Source of the DNA: Acidobacteriaceae bacterium
GTDB taxonomy: Bacteria > Acidobacteriota > Terriglobia > Terriglobales > Acidobacteriaceae
Direction of reading: 5' to 3'
Length of the DNA stretch: 64,000 nucleotides
Assembly: GCA_003134995.1 (NCBI GenBank)
Contig: PLDC01000004.1
Location: 8,589-72,588, forward strand
In this document: one piece after another, positions 32,928 through 41,124 of the stretch
Layout of the letters: every line of letters begins with the position of its first letter
Position numbering within the stretch: position 1 is the first letter of the stretch
Made by a program: the position numbers and the translations under genes
The notes under the pieces: model-generated
Database searches by the model: none
What the model was told of the DNA's origin: nothing
Seen by the model: only the letters and a program-made list of their open reading frames with translations

Positions 32928-33566
32928 TTGTCGACACTCATCATCATCGCCGCATCAAGCTACCTGCTGGGTTCGATTCCCTTTGGATATCTGCTGGTAC
33001 GCATCTTCCGCGGTGAGGACGTACGCCAAAGCGGCAGCGGAAATATCGGAGCGACGAATGTCTCCCGCACATCGCCAGTGCTCGGAATCATGACGCTGTT
33101 GCTCGATGCCCTCAAGGGAGCGATCGCCGCGCTCTTGTCCTATTTTTTATGGATTCGGATGGGGCTTCGAACGGGGAGTATCGACGTTCTACCTTTTGTG
33201 CCCATGTCCTTAGCCGCCTTATTCGCGGTGCTGGGTCATATATTTCCGGTGTGGTTGAAATTTCACGGAGGCAAGGGGGTCGCAACGGCGTTGGGGTCAT
33301 TCGCTATAGTCGCTCCTACATCGGTGTTAATTGCTGCTGCAATTTTTATCGGAGTCGTAATTATTTTTCGCTATGTATCGCTGGGCTCGATTCTAGCTGT
33401 CGCCTCATTTCCATTTCTCGCTTTCGAATTGTATCCGTGGGCTCACACAGCTCTGATCCTGGCGGTGATTACCACCACTTCCCTGCTCATCGTCGTTAAG
33501 CATCACGAGAACATCCGCCGCATATTGGCGGGCACGGAAAACCGCGTGGGAGCGAAGCACGCATGA
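32928..33566 (+). CDS. plsY: Acyl-phosphate:glycerol-3-phosphate acyltransferase
   Basis: A 212-residue inner-membrane enzyme, starting at a TTG. SSYLLGSIPFGYLLVRIFRG is motif 1, SGSGNIGATNVSRTSP motif 2 and HIFPVWLKFHGGKGVATALG motif 3, all near-canonical. About five to six membrane helices. It makes lysophosphatidate from G3P; its stop overlaps the gpsA start by 4 bp (ATGA), coupling it to the enzyme that makes G3P. Confidence 0.93.
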   Translation: MSTLIIIAASSYLLGSIPFGYLLVRIFRGEDVRQSGSGNIGATNVSRTSPVLGIMTLLLDALKGAIAALLSYFLWIRMGLRTGSIDVLPFVPMSLAALFAVLGHIFPVWLKFHGGKGVATALGSFAIVAPTSVLIAAAIFIGVVIIFRYVSLGSILAVASFPFLAFELYPWAHTALILAVITTTSLLIVVKHHENIRRILAGTENRVGAKHA

Positions 33567-34588
33567 GCAACATTGCGATCATCGGCGCGGGGGCATGGGG
33601 CACGGCGCTGTCGATTGTTCTCGGACGCAAGGAAACTCACCAGGTGCGGCTGTGGGCGCACGAGAAAGAAGTTTGCGAATCGATCGCTCAGCAGCAGCGC
33701 GTGAATGAAAAGTTTCTTCCCGGCCAGACCATTCCGGCATGCGTAACGCCCTGCAATGATCTTGCGGAGGCGCTTGAGGGAAGCACGATTGTGGTGAGCG
33801 TGATGCCCTCGCAACATTGCCGCCGCCTGTTTGAGCGCATGCGGCCGCACCTGCACGCTGAGACCCTGATCGTGAGCGCAACCAAGGGCCTGGAAGAAAA
33901 TTCCCTGCTGCGCATGACCGAGGTGATTGCGCAGGTTTGCAACCGCGATGACAGGCCGGCGCTGCGGATTGGCGCGCTTAGCGGTCCCTCGTTCGCTCTG
34001 GAGGCGGCGCGCGGCGATCCAACGGCAATCGCCGTCGCCTCACAAGATAAAGAACTCGCGCGCACAGTGCAGCAGGAATTCAGTCATGCCAGCTTTCGTA
34101 TTTATACCAATGAAGATCCTGTGGGCGTGGAACTTGGCGGAGCACTGAAAAATACAATTGCAATCGCCGCCGGGGTCAGCGCGGGTCTCGGGTTCGGGCA
34201 CAATTCTGTGGCGGCACTCATCACGCGCGGTTTGGCGGAGATGACGCGACTAGTCGTGGCTTGCGGCGGCAGAGCCGAAACTATGGCGGGCCTCGCCGGC
34301 CTGGGCGATCTTGTGCTCACCTGCACGGGCGGCCTTTCGCGCAATCGCAGCGTGGGGGTCGAGCTTGGCCGTGGACGAAAGCTCCCGGAAATTCTCGCTG
34401 GGATGCATGGCACGGTCGCGGAAGGAATTTTCACTACCGCGGCGGCGGTTGGTCTGGCACGCGCGCGCGGCGTCGAAATGCCAATCACCGAACAAATGCA
34501 CGCCATTCTGCACGAGGGCAAAGCTCCTCGCGAAGCGATCTACGAACTGATGACTCGCAGCAGCAAAAGCGAAGCGCTCAGGACATAA
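33563..34588 (+). CDS. gpsA: Glycerol-3-phosphate dehydrogenase [NAD(P)+]
   Basis: A 341-residue enzyme reducing dihydroxyacetone phosphate to G3P. NAD(P)-binding motif IIGAGAWGTALSIVLGRK; SATKGLEENSLLRMTEV; GPSFALEAARGDPTAIAVAS; catalytic Lys region GALKNTIAIAAGVSAGLG; and GLGDLVLTCTGGLSRNRSVG. Coupled to plsY, which uses its product. Complete and of normal length. Confidence 0.96.
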   Translation: MSNIAIIGAGAWGTALSIVLGRKETHQVRLWAHEKEVCESIAQQQRVNEKFLPGQTIPACVTPCNDLAEALEGSTIVVSVMPSQHCRRLFERMRPHLHAETLIVSATKGLEENSLLRMTEVIAQVCNRDDRPALRIGALSGPSFALEAARGDPTAIAVASQDKELARTVQQEFSHASFRIYTNEDPVGVELGGALKNTIAIAAGVSAGLGFGHNSVAALITRGLAEMTRLVVACGGRAETMAGLAGLGDLVLTCTGGLSRNRSVGVELGRGRKLPEILAGMHGTVAEGIFTTAAAVGLARARGVEMPITEQMHAILHEGKAPREAIYELMTRSSKSEALRT

Positions 34589-34735
34589 GCCGCACACACC
34601 GCCAACTGGCGTCAAGTGTGGTTTCATTGCCAAACCCGCGCCAGACGCCCATTTTCGCTGGTACTTTCGTAACGGTGAAGCTCACGGTTTTCCCCTCTCA
34701 GCACTCCTCGCCCCATTAGAATTCTATAGATACCT

Positions 34736-36646
34736 GTGAACTCTGCCGCCACTTCGATCGACGGCCCCCCCGAAACGAACCAGAGGAGCGATTTGCCTGC
34801 CAAGGCCCTCAATCCGGCGCGCGTGCCCATTTTGTATGTAATCCTCGGCGTGCTGCTCGTGATCAGCATCGTCCCCATGTATTTCTACTCCTCGGAAGTG
34901 GAAAAAATTAATCGGGACCGGCTGAAGACCAACGAAATGCTGCTGCAGAACACGGTGACGCGGTCGTTGTCCGATGATCTTTCGCAGCATGAACATTCTC
35001 TGCGGATGATGTTGGCCAATCTTTCCTCGGCGATTCAAGTTGCGAGCGGCGGCGACATTGGCGGAAAAAACATTCAGGCGCCGGAGTTGCGTGCCCTGCT
35101 GGAAAATTTTGTTTCTTCCTCCGATGAACTGGCTTATGCGACTCTGCTCAACTCCGAAGCGAAGGGCGTTTCCGCTGGACGAATCGCTCCGGATGCCTTT
35201 CTGCAGCGGGAGTTGCAATACGCTTTTGACGCAGCCCGCGATGGCCGCGCCTACAACGGGCAGGCGCTTCAGGTAGAGGATGGAAAGAACGCGAGGACAG
35301 TTGTACTGGTAAGCAGTCCTGTAAGTTACGGTGGACGGTTTTTGGGGATGGTGGGCGCGGTCGTAGACTTGCGATTTCTGATTCAACGGCTTCAGGAAGC
35401 AACGCGCGGCGGCCTGACTCCATATGTTGTCGATGCCCAGGGGCGACTGGTGGCCGCCGGCACTCCGCAATATGTGACTGGACAGGACATGAAGAACCTT
35501 GAGATCGTCCGCAACTTTGTGGACGAATCGAATAAGGCACAAGTCGCCGCCACGAAAGAGTTCGCCGTGCAGGAAGGCAAGAACAATGTTGAGATGCTCG
35601 GCACCTACAGCCCGGTGACCGCGCTGGATTGGGCGGTCGTGGTGCAGAAGCCGCAGTTGGAGGCTTACCGAGATGTCGCCGAAATGCAGAGCAAAGCGCG
35701 CCTGCTGGCGCTGCTGGCTGTTCTGCTGAGCATTGGGGTAAGCATCTTCGCGGCGCGTAGAATCACAAATCCCTTGCAAATCCTTACTCAATCCAGCCGC
35801 GCTTTGGCACGCGGCGACTTTTCGCAGCGGGTTCACCTCGCCAGCCACACTGAAATCGGCGAGTTGGCTGAGACTTTTAATGCTATGTCGAAGGATCTTG
35901 AACAGTTCGTTGAGGATTTGAAGCGGGCCGCCGACGAGAATCGCGCTCTGTTTCTTGGCTCCATTCAGATGCTGGCTGGCGCCGTCGACGAGAAGGATCC
36001 CTATACTCGCGGCCACTCTGACCGTGTAACGCGCTACTCGCTCCTGATCGGCAAAGAACTGAACTTGCCACCTGATTTTATGGAGACGCTGCAGATTTCC
36101 GCGCAACTCCACGACGTGGGCAAGATCGGCATCGAAGATCGCATCCTCAAAAAGCCGGGCTCGCTGACTGCGGAAGAATTTGAGGTGATGAAAACTCATA
36201 CCACAAAGGGCGCTAATATCCTGAGGCCGGTAGTTCAGCTTGCAGAAATGCTGCCCGGTATTGAACTTCATCACGAAGCTCTCGACGGGCGTGGCTATCC
36301 TTACGGTCTTCAAGGCGATCAAATTCCTCTGCTGGCGCGCGTCATCGCGGTAGCCGACACTTTCGATGCTCTCACCACGAATCGTCCTTATCAACACGCA
36401 TACCCTCCGGAAGAAGCGTTGAAAATCATTCGCAATCTCGCCGGAAAACGCCTTGATCCCGAGCCGGTTGCGGCGCTGGTGGCGGCTTACGGACGAGGCG
36501 AGATTCGCATTCAGCGCAGCATCGCGATCAAACGCCCGGTGGCGCCGGATGCAGCTGTCAGCGGAAATGTTGAAGTCCCCCTGCCTACACCCATTCCGAC
36601 AGCGCAGGCGGCTGAAGCCGGCGGGCTGGAAAGAACGCGCGTCTAG
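34736..36646 (+). CDS. Membrane HD-GYP protein with Cache-like and HAMP domains
   Basis: A 636-residue sensor. A membrane helix (residues 30-52) leads to a roughly 270-residue extracytoplasmic Cache-like domain, a second helix near 323-343 (ALLAVLLSIGVSIFAARR), a HAMP linker (NPLQILTQSSRALARGDFSQ) and an HD-GYP domain: AQLHDVGKIGIEDRIL near 457, HHEALDGRGYPYGL near 518 and ARVIAVADTFDALTTNRPYQ. The HDxGK and GYP motifs are intact, so it probably degrades cyclic di-GMP. The start is a GTG. It may influence the PilZ protein encoded 5 kb away. Confidence 0.92.
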   Translation: MNSAATSIDGPPETNQRSDLPAKALNPARVPILYVILGVLLVISIVPMYFYSSEVEKINRDRLKTNEMLLQNTVTRSLSDDLSQHEHSLRMMLANLSSAIQVASGGDIGGKNIQAPELRALLENFVSSSDELAYATLLNSEAKGVSAGRIAPDAFLQRELQYAFDAARDGRAYNGQALQVEDGKNARTVVLVSSPVSYGGRFLGMVGAVVDLRFLIQRLQEATRGGLTPYVVDAQGRLVAAGTPQYVTGQDMKNLEIVRNFVDESNKAQVAATKEFAVQEGKNNVEMLGTYSPVTALDWAVVVQKPQLEAYRDVAEMQSKARLLALLAVLLSIGVSIFAARRITNPLQILTQSSRALARGDFSQRVHLASHTEIGELAETFNAMSKDLEQFVEDLKRAADENRALFLGSIQMLAGAVDEKDPYTRGHSDRVTRYSLLIGKELNLPPDFMETLQISAQLHDVGKIGIEDRILKKPGSLTAEEFEVMKTHTTKGANILRPVVQLAEMLPGIELHHEALDGRGYPYGLQGDQIPLLARVIAVADTFDALTTNRPYQHAYPPEEALKIIRNLAGKRLDPEPVAALVAAYGRGEIRIQRSIAIKRPVAPDAAVSGNVEVPLPTPIPTAQAAEAGGLERTRV

Positions 36647-36650
36647 CTCC

Positions 36651-36752
36651 CAGTACCCAGTACCGAGTACCGAGCAACACCTTCCTGCCCACCATCTCGC
36701 GAGTCCTCGCTCCTGGATTTTCTAGGTACTAGGTACTAGGTACTCGATACTG
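36651..36752. repeat. Heptamer-built intergenic hairpin (AGTACCN units)
   Basis: Left arm CAGTACCCAGTACCGAGTAC continues CGAG; the right arm at 36722-36752 has CTAGGTA heptamers and ends CTCGATACTG. The arms are near-complementary with a 47-bp loop. It lies between the HD-GYP gene and ftsY. Confidence 0.8.
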
Positions 36753-36784
36753 ACATTCGACCGCTATAATCAAGCAGGACCCTC

Positions 36785-37738
36785 ATGATTCAAACTCTGT
36801 TCGGCAGTACCGAAGAAAAGAAAACTGGACTCTTCGAGCGCATGAAGCAGGCGGTCACGCGCACGCGGGAGAACCTTGCCGAACGCATTGAAGAAGTCGT
36901 TTCTTTCGGCAAGGAAATCGACCGGAACACGCTCGACGATCTGGAAGCCACGCTGATCAGCGCCGACCTCGGCTCCACGACCACACAGGAAGTGCTCGGC
37001 AAGCTGCGCGACAAGGCTGATCGCAAACAGATCAAGGATGTGCAGGAGTTGAAGCGGCTGCTGAAAGAAGAGTTGCTGGCCATTTTGAATGCAGCGAATA
37101 CGACCCCCGTTCAACGAGTATCTGGAACGCCCGAAGTAATTCTGGTGGTCGGGGTCAACGGAACCGGCAAGACGACAACCATTGGCAAGCTGTCGCAGGT
37201 ATTTCGCGCGCAGGGCAAGAGTGTGCTGCTGTGCGCGGCCGATACTTTCCGCGCGGCTGCCATTGATCAACTCGAAATCTGGGGAAAGCGTACGGGCACG
37301 GAAGTCATCAAGACCAAGCCCGGCGGAGATCCCTCGGCCGTGCTGTTCGACGCGCTGCAAGCCGCAACCGCGCGCAAGACAGACTACGTGATCGTTGACA
37401 CTGCCGGCCGACTTCACACGAAAACCAGCCTTATGTCAGAGCTGGACAAAATGCGCCGCACGGCCCAGCGCATTATTCCCGGAGCTCCGCACGAAACTTT
37501 GCTGGTGATGGACGCCACTACCGGACAAAATGGATTGCAACAGGCGCGCCAGTTCACGCAATCGGCAGGCGTTACCGGCATCGTGCTCAGCAAGCTTGAC
37601 GGTACTGCAAAAGGCGGAGTAGTCGTCGCCATCTCGCGCGAACTGGGACTCCCCGTGCGCTTCGTCGGCGTGGGAGAGAAGGTGGGCGATCTGCTGCCGT
37701 TCGACCCGAAAGAGTTTGTAGATTCGCTGTTTGAATAG
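36785..37738 (+). CDS. ftsY: Signal recognition particle receptor FtsY
   Basis: A 317-residue SRP GTPase. N-domain helices (TRENLAERIEEVVSFGKEID) come first, then the G domain: P-loop VGVNGTGKTTTIGKLS, DTFRAAAIDQLEIWGKR, DYVIVDTAGRLHTKTSLMSE, LDGTAKGGVVVAISRELGLP and GVGEKVGDLLPFDPKEFVDS. The acidic A-domain of some homologues is missing, which is common. It docks SRP-bound ribosomes at the membrane, with the SRP RNA in the same window. Confidence 0.96.
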   Translation: MIQTLFGSTEEKKTGLFERMKQAVTRTRENLAERIEEVVSFGKEIDRNTLDDLEATLISADLGSTTTQEVLGKLRDKADRKQIKDVQELKRLLKEELLAILNAANTTPVQRVSGTPEVILVVGVNGTGKTTTIGKLSQVFRAQGKSVLLCAADTFRAAAIDQLEIWGKRTGTEVIKTKPGGDPSAVLFDALQAATARKTDYVIVDTAGRLHTKTSLMSELDKMRRTAQRIIPGAPHETLLVMDATTGQNGLQQARQFTQSAGVTGIVLSKLDGTAKGGVVVAISRELGLPVRFVGVGEKVGDLLPFDPKEFVDSLFE

Positions 37739-37746
37739 AGGCCTTT

Positions 37747-37813
37747 CACCACGGAGGCACGGAGTCACGGAGAAACCCTTAGGCAGTTGGTCTTCTCCGT
37801 GCCTCCGTGGTGG
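37747..37813. repeat. Intergenic hairpin (CACGGAG units)
   Basis: CACCACGGAGGCACGGAG and TCACGGAGAA face TTCTCCGTGCC and TCCGTGGTGG in inverted orientation. It lies between ftsY and ribD and follows the same tandem-unit plan as other hairpins here. Confidence 0.8.
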
Positions 37814-37832
37814 ATTTGATTTTTCCGTTAGG

Positions 37833-38987
37833 ATGCCAGACGCCGCCACTGACGAGCAGTTCCTGCGCCGGGCGCTTGATCTAGCGCTCCAAGGCATCGG
37901 ATTGGCTTCACCAAATCCGTATGTCGGCGCTGTGATTGTCGACGCACACGAAAACGTCGTGGGCACTGGCGTTTATACCTACGATGGCGTGAAGCATGCA
38001 GAAGTGCGCGCGCTCGAGCAAGCTGGCGAGAAAGCTCGCGGGGGCACGCTCTACATCAATCTCGAACCACACTCGCATCAGGGACGCACGCCTCCATGCA
38101 CCGACGCATTGATCGCTGCCGGAATTCGCCGCGTTGTCGCTTCGATGCCCGATCCGAATCCAAAAGTAAGTGGGCGAGGCTTTGAGAAATTGCGTGCCGC
38201 CGGCGTTCAGGTGGAAGTTGGAGGACTGGAGGCCGAAGCCCGTCGTTTGAACGAGGCTTTCGCTCGCTATGTTTGCCACGGCATCCCGCTAGTGACGCTG
38301 AAGTCTGCGATGACGCTCGATGGCAGGATCGCACCGCCTCCAGCAGTCGGTTTGAACCGCGTGGTGGGAACTCCTCCCGGCGGATGGATTACTGGCGAGG
38401 ACGCCCGCGCACACGTCCATCAACAGCGGCATCGGAGCGACGCCATCATGGTTGGTGCAGGAACGATCCTCGCCGACGATCCGCTGCTCACCGATCGCAG
38501 TGGCAATTCGCGGCGGCGTCCGTTGTTGCGCGTGATCCTGGACTCGCATCTCCGACTGCCCTCGGACTCGCGCGTAGTGTTGAGCGCCGCGAATGACGTG
38601 CTGGTGTTCTATTCCTCAGCGGATGAAAAGAAAAAGAGAGAATTGGAAGCGCGCGGCACTCGAGTGGAGCAGCTTCCATCGTCAGCACCGGACGGCCGCC
38701 CTGATATTCACGCAATCTTACGCCGCCTGGGAGAACTTGAAATCACCAGCGTGATGATCGAAGGCGGATCGACCGTGAATGGAACGGTGCTCGCATCCGG
38801 GGCAGTCGACAAAGTTTTCCTGTATTACGCGCCGAAGATCATGGCGCGCGAGGGATCGGTTCCCTTCGCCTCAGGCGCCGGCTTCCGCGAATTGGAGAAG
38901 TCTTTGCAAATTGAGCATGTTCAGTTGCATCGCTTCGGAGACGACTTTGCCGTGGAAGGATATCTGCGCAATCCGTACGAAGAGTGA
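37833..38987 (+). CDS. ribD: Bifunctional deaminase/reductase RibD
   Basis: A 384-residue enzyme catalysing deamination and reduction steps of riboflavin synthesis. The ATG at 37833 gives the usual start (DEQFLRRALDLALQGIGLAS). The deaminase has HAEVRALEQAG and LEPHSHQGRTPPCTDALI; the canonical first Cys of the PCSHxGRTPPC zinc motif is His here. The reductase has VTLKSAMTLDGRIA, GWITGEDARAHVHQQRHRSD, AIMVGAGTILADDPLLTDR and MIEGGSTVNGTVL. Riboflavin synthase is encoded 390 bp downstream. Confidence 0.95.
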   Translation: MPDAATDEQFLRRALDLALQGIGLASPNPYVGAVIVDAHENVVGTGVYTYDGVKHAEVRALEQAGEKARGGTLYINLEPHSHQGRTPPCTDALIAAGIRRVVASMPDPNPKVSGRGFEKLRAAGVQVEVGGLEAEARRLNEAFARYVCHGIPLVTLKSAMTLDGRIAPPPAVGLNRVVGTPPGGWITGEDARAHVHQQRHRSDAIMVGAGTILADDPLLTDRSGNSRRRPLLRVILDSHLRLPSDSRVVLSAANDVLVFYSSADEKKKRELEARGTRVEQLPSSAPDGRPDIHAILRRLGELEITSVMIEGGSTVNGTVLASGAVDKVFLYYAPKIMAREGSVPFASGAGFRELEKSLQIEHVQLHRFGDDFAVEGYLRNPYEE

Positions 38988-39059
38988 AGGTCTGGACCAC
39001 GGACTAACCTGCGCTTGGCACTTGACCAACGGCTAATTGGGTAGCCGGCGGTTTTGAAT

Positions 39060-39362
39060 TTAATGACTCCGCAAAAGGAGGAACCATCGAAGGCTGACGG
39101 TGAGCATCAACACGATGCCAGCAATGTTAAGGAAGCGGCTCACCAATTTGGAACGGCTAGATTGTATCCCCCATGGTATAGCCGCAACCCAACAAATCAG
39201 GGCTAGGATATTCATGGCCAAGGTTAATCTCAAGCGACTGCCTCCTGCGTCTTGCGCTCTAATAGTCCCACCAATTCCCGTAAACTCCAAATGAGATCCG
39301 TTTGGCCCGCCTTTGCTAATTGTGGCTCTGCTCCATTGTAGGTTTATGATGTTAGGTTGCAA
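39060..39362 (-). CDS. Possible small membrane protein
   Basis: A minus-strand frame whose C-terminal half looks coding: two membrane helices (AMNILALICWVAAIPWGI and FLNIAGIVLMLTVSLRWFLL) joined by a short basic loop. The open frame extends to 39425 into ribE on the other strand, so the true start is inside; I cannot fix it. No family recognised. It may be a fragment. Otherwise the ribD-ribE gap holds nothing recognisable. Confidence 0.35.
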   Translation of the reverse strand: MQPNIINLQWSRATISKGGPNGSHLEFTGIGGTIRAQDAGGSRLRLTLAMNILALICWVAAIPWGIQSSRSKLVSRFLNIAGIVLMLTVSLRWFLLLRSH

Positions 39363-39374
39363 ATCGAGGCCATA

Positions 39375-40019
39375 ATGTTTACCGGCATCATTGAAGAAGT
39401 TGGTCGTGTCGCTCGCATCGAACAACGCGGTGAGAATCGCCGCATCACCATTGCAGCTAAGAACGCGCCGAAGGAACTGAAAGCGGGCGACAGCGCCTCT
39501 GTAAGCGGAGTCTGCCTGACTGCGCTCGACATCAAATCAGGCTCCTTCAGCGCAAACCTGGCACCCGAAACCTGGGCGTTAACGTCGTTCTCGCGCATAC
39601 ACGAGGGCGCGCTGGTGAACCTGGAACTGCCGATGAAAGCCGATGGCCGCTTTGGCGGACACATCGTGCAAGGCCATGTGGATGGCGTGGGCAAGCTCAT
39701 CACACTTGAGCGCATCGCCGACTCCGAAAACTTCTGGCTGCGCATCGAACTGCCCCGCGATGTGAAGAAGTACACCGTCTACAAGGGTTCGCTCTGCATC
39801 GAGGGCATCAGCCTCACCGTGGCAAAGCTTGAAGATGGAATCTGCACCGTCGCCATCATTCCCCACACCGTAGAGATGACGAATCTCAACTCGCTCAAGC
39901 CGGGCAATCCCGTGAATCTCGAGGCCGATCTGATCGCGAAGTATGTCGAGAAGATGATGACGCGGGAAGCGGCCGAAAGTACGCTCACCGTGGAAGAGTT
40001 GGTGCGGCAAGGGTTTTAA
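39375..40019 (+). CDS. ribE: Riboflavin synthase, alpha subunit
   Basis: A 214-residue enzyme dismutating two lumazines to riboflavin. Two homologous barrels: MFTGIIEEVGRVARIEQRGE, GDSASVSGVCLTALDIKSGS and HIVQGHVDGVGKL in the first; KGSLCIEGISLTVAKLEDGI, IIPHTVEMTNLNSL and VNLEADLIAKYVEKMM in the second. The ATG at 39375 begins the conserved MFTG motif. No FMN riboswitch was recognised upstream. Confidence 0.96.
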   Translation: MFTGIIEEVGRVARIEQRGENRRITIAAKNAPKELKAGDSASVSGVCLTALDIKSGSFSANLAPETWALTSFSRIHEGALVNLELPMKADGRFGGHIVQGHVDGVGKLITLERIADSENFWLRIELPRDVKKYTVYKGSLCIEGISLTVAKLEDGICTVAIIPHTVEMTNLNSLKPGNPVNLEADLIAKYVEKMMTREAAESTLTVEELVRQGF

Positions 40020-40020
40020 G

Positions 40021-40043
40021 AGCAGTGGTCAGTGGTCAGTGGA
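40021..40043. repeat. Heptamer array (GTGGTCA), left arm around a small gene
   Basis: AGCAGTGGTCAGTGGTCAGT then GGA: about three GTGGTCA units right after the ribE stop. The reverse-complementary array ACTGACCACTGATCACCGAC then CACC lies at 40302-40325, after a small gene. Confidence 0.75.
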
Positions 40044-40072
40044 TTAGGCTTCATCTGACGGGGCGTGACTTC

Positions 40073-40306
40073 ATGAATCTGCAGAGCGGCAAAGCCGCGG
40101 ACTCTTCGCGACCACTCTCTGCACGCGATGCCGGCCTTTGCGCCGATTGCATCCATGCCCGGCAAATTACATCCGACCGCGCATCAACGTTTCTGCAGTG
40201 CCAATTCTCGTTCACCGATCCGCGGTTTCCGAAATATCCGCGACTCCCGGTCCTCGCATGCAACGGCTACAAGCAGCAAGCGGGGGCTGGGTTAACCGAC
40301 GACTGA
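40073..40306 (+). CDS. Conserved small Cys-containing protein
   Basis: A 77-residue protein: LCADCIHARQITSDRASTFL then QCQFSFTDPRFPKYPRLPVL and ACNGY. The CxxC pair, a later Cys and DPRFPKYPRLPV make a recognisable short conserved family of unknown function, possibly metal-binding. The ATG at 40073 is chosen because the preceding codons fall in the repeat array. It is enclosed by inverted heptamer arrays. Confidence 0.6.
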   Translation: MNLQSGKAADSSRPLSARDAGLCADCIHARQITSDRASTFLQCQFSFTDPRFPKYPRLPVLACNGYKQQAGAGLTDD

Positions 40307-40325
40307 CCACTGATCACCGACCACC
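40302..40325. repeat. Heptamer array (TGACCAC), right arm
   Basis: ACTGACCACTGATCACCGAC followed by CACC is the reverse complement of the GTGGTCA array at 40021-40043. Together they enclose a 234-bp gene. Confidence 0.75.
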
Positions 40326-40329
40326 GCCT

Positions 40330-41097
40330 TTAACACGTTTCGATTTTCAGTTCGTCGAGTTCCAGAAATTCCTGCACAATAGTTTCCGTGGATTTTTCCA
40401 TCTCCGCATACGTTCCGAAGAAAATCGCCTTCCCTTCGTACAAGAAAACTATCCGATCCGCCAGTTTCTTGGCGAGACGCATGTCGTGCGTGACTACGAT
40501 GCTGGTCAGATTCAGTTGCAGTTTGAGACGCCCGATAAGATCGCCGAGCAGTTGCGCCATCAGCGGATCGACCATCGTAGTCGGTTCGTCGTAGAGAACG
40601 CATTCCGGCCGCGCCGCCAGAGCCCGCGCAATCGCCACCGAGCGCTTCATTCCTGTCGACAAGTCCGACGGGAGCAAATCGCGCATTTCCTGCACTCCGA
40701 CCATCTTTAGCAGGCCCTCGACGATCTCAGCGATCTGCTCGTCAGACAGCCCGCCGCTTTCGCGCAGCGGAAACGCCACATTCTCACCGACGGTCAGCGA
40801 ATCAAAGAGCGCTCCATTTTGAAAAACCATGGTGACTTTCTTTCGCACCGCTTCCATCTGCTGTTCGGTAAAGTCGGTGACGTCTTCGCCGGCGACGATC
40901 ACCCGGCCGGAATCCGCTTTGAGAAAACCCATGAGCAGTTGCAGCGAGACGGATTTGCCCACGCCGCTTCGCCCCAGGATGCAGACGGTTTCGGCCGGCA
41001 TGACGCTGAAGCTGACACGATTAAGCACGGCGTTGTCGCCGAAACTCTTGGAGACTTCGCGGAACTCGATGTAAGGCTGCTGCGCGGGATCGGGCAT
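40330..41097 (-). CDS. ABC transporter ATPase, MlaF-type
   Basis: A 255-residue ATPase: Walker A GRSGVGKSVSLQLLMG, Q-loop VTMVFQNGALFDSLTVGENV, signature DLSTGMKRSVAIARALA, Walker B CVLYDEPTTMVDP and switch His in SIVVTHDMRLAKKLA. LFDSLTVGENVAFPLRE and the TGM signature variant are typical of MlaF/Ttg2A phospholipid transporters. No permease or MCE-domain gene is nearby; partners would be elsewhere. Confidence 0.88.
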   Translation of the reverse strand: MPDPAQQPYIEFREVSKSFGDNAVLNRVSFSVMPAETVCILGRSGVGKSVSLQLLMGFLKADSGRVIVAGEDVTDFTEQQMEAVRKKVTMVFQNGALFDSLTVGENVAFPLRESGGLSDEQIAEIVEGLLKMVGVQEMRDLLPSDLSTGMKRSVAIARALAARPECVLYDEPTTMVDPLMAQLLGDLIGRLKLQLNLTSIVVTHDMRLAKKLADRIVFLYEGKAIFFGTYAEMEKSTETIVQEFLELDELKIETC

Positions 41098-41124
41098 GAT
41101 CTGGCTCTCGAATTACTTTAGCCG

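Noticed and set aside
34724-36397. A 557-codon open frame on the minus strand
   Set aside because: It lies entirely antisense to the HD-GYP gene, whose domains are all clear; its residues are rich in Gln, His and Arg without motifs, as expected from the mirrored frame of a GC-rich gene.
39200-39374. Search for an FMN riboswitch before ribE
   Set aside because: The conserved AGGGTGAAATTCCC-type core and stems are not present.
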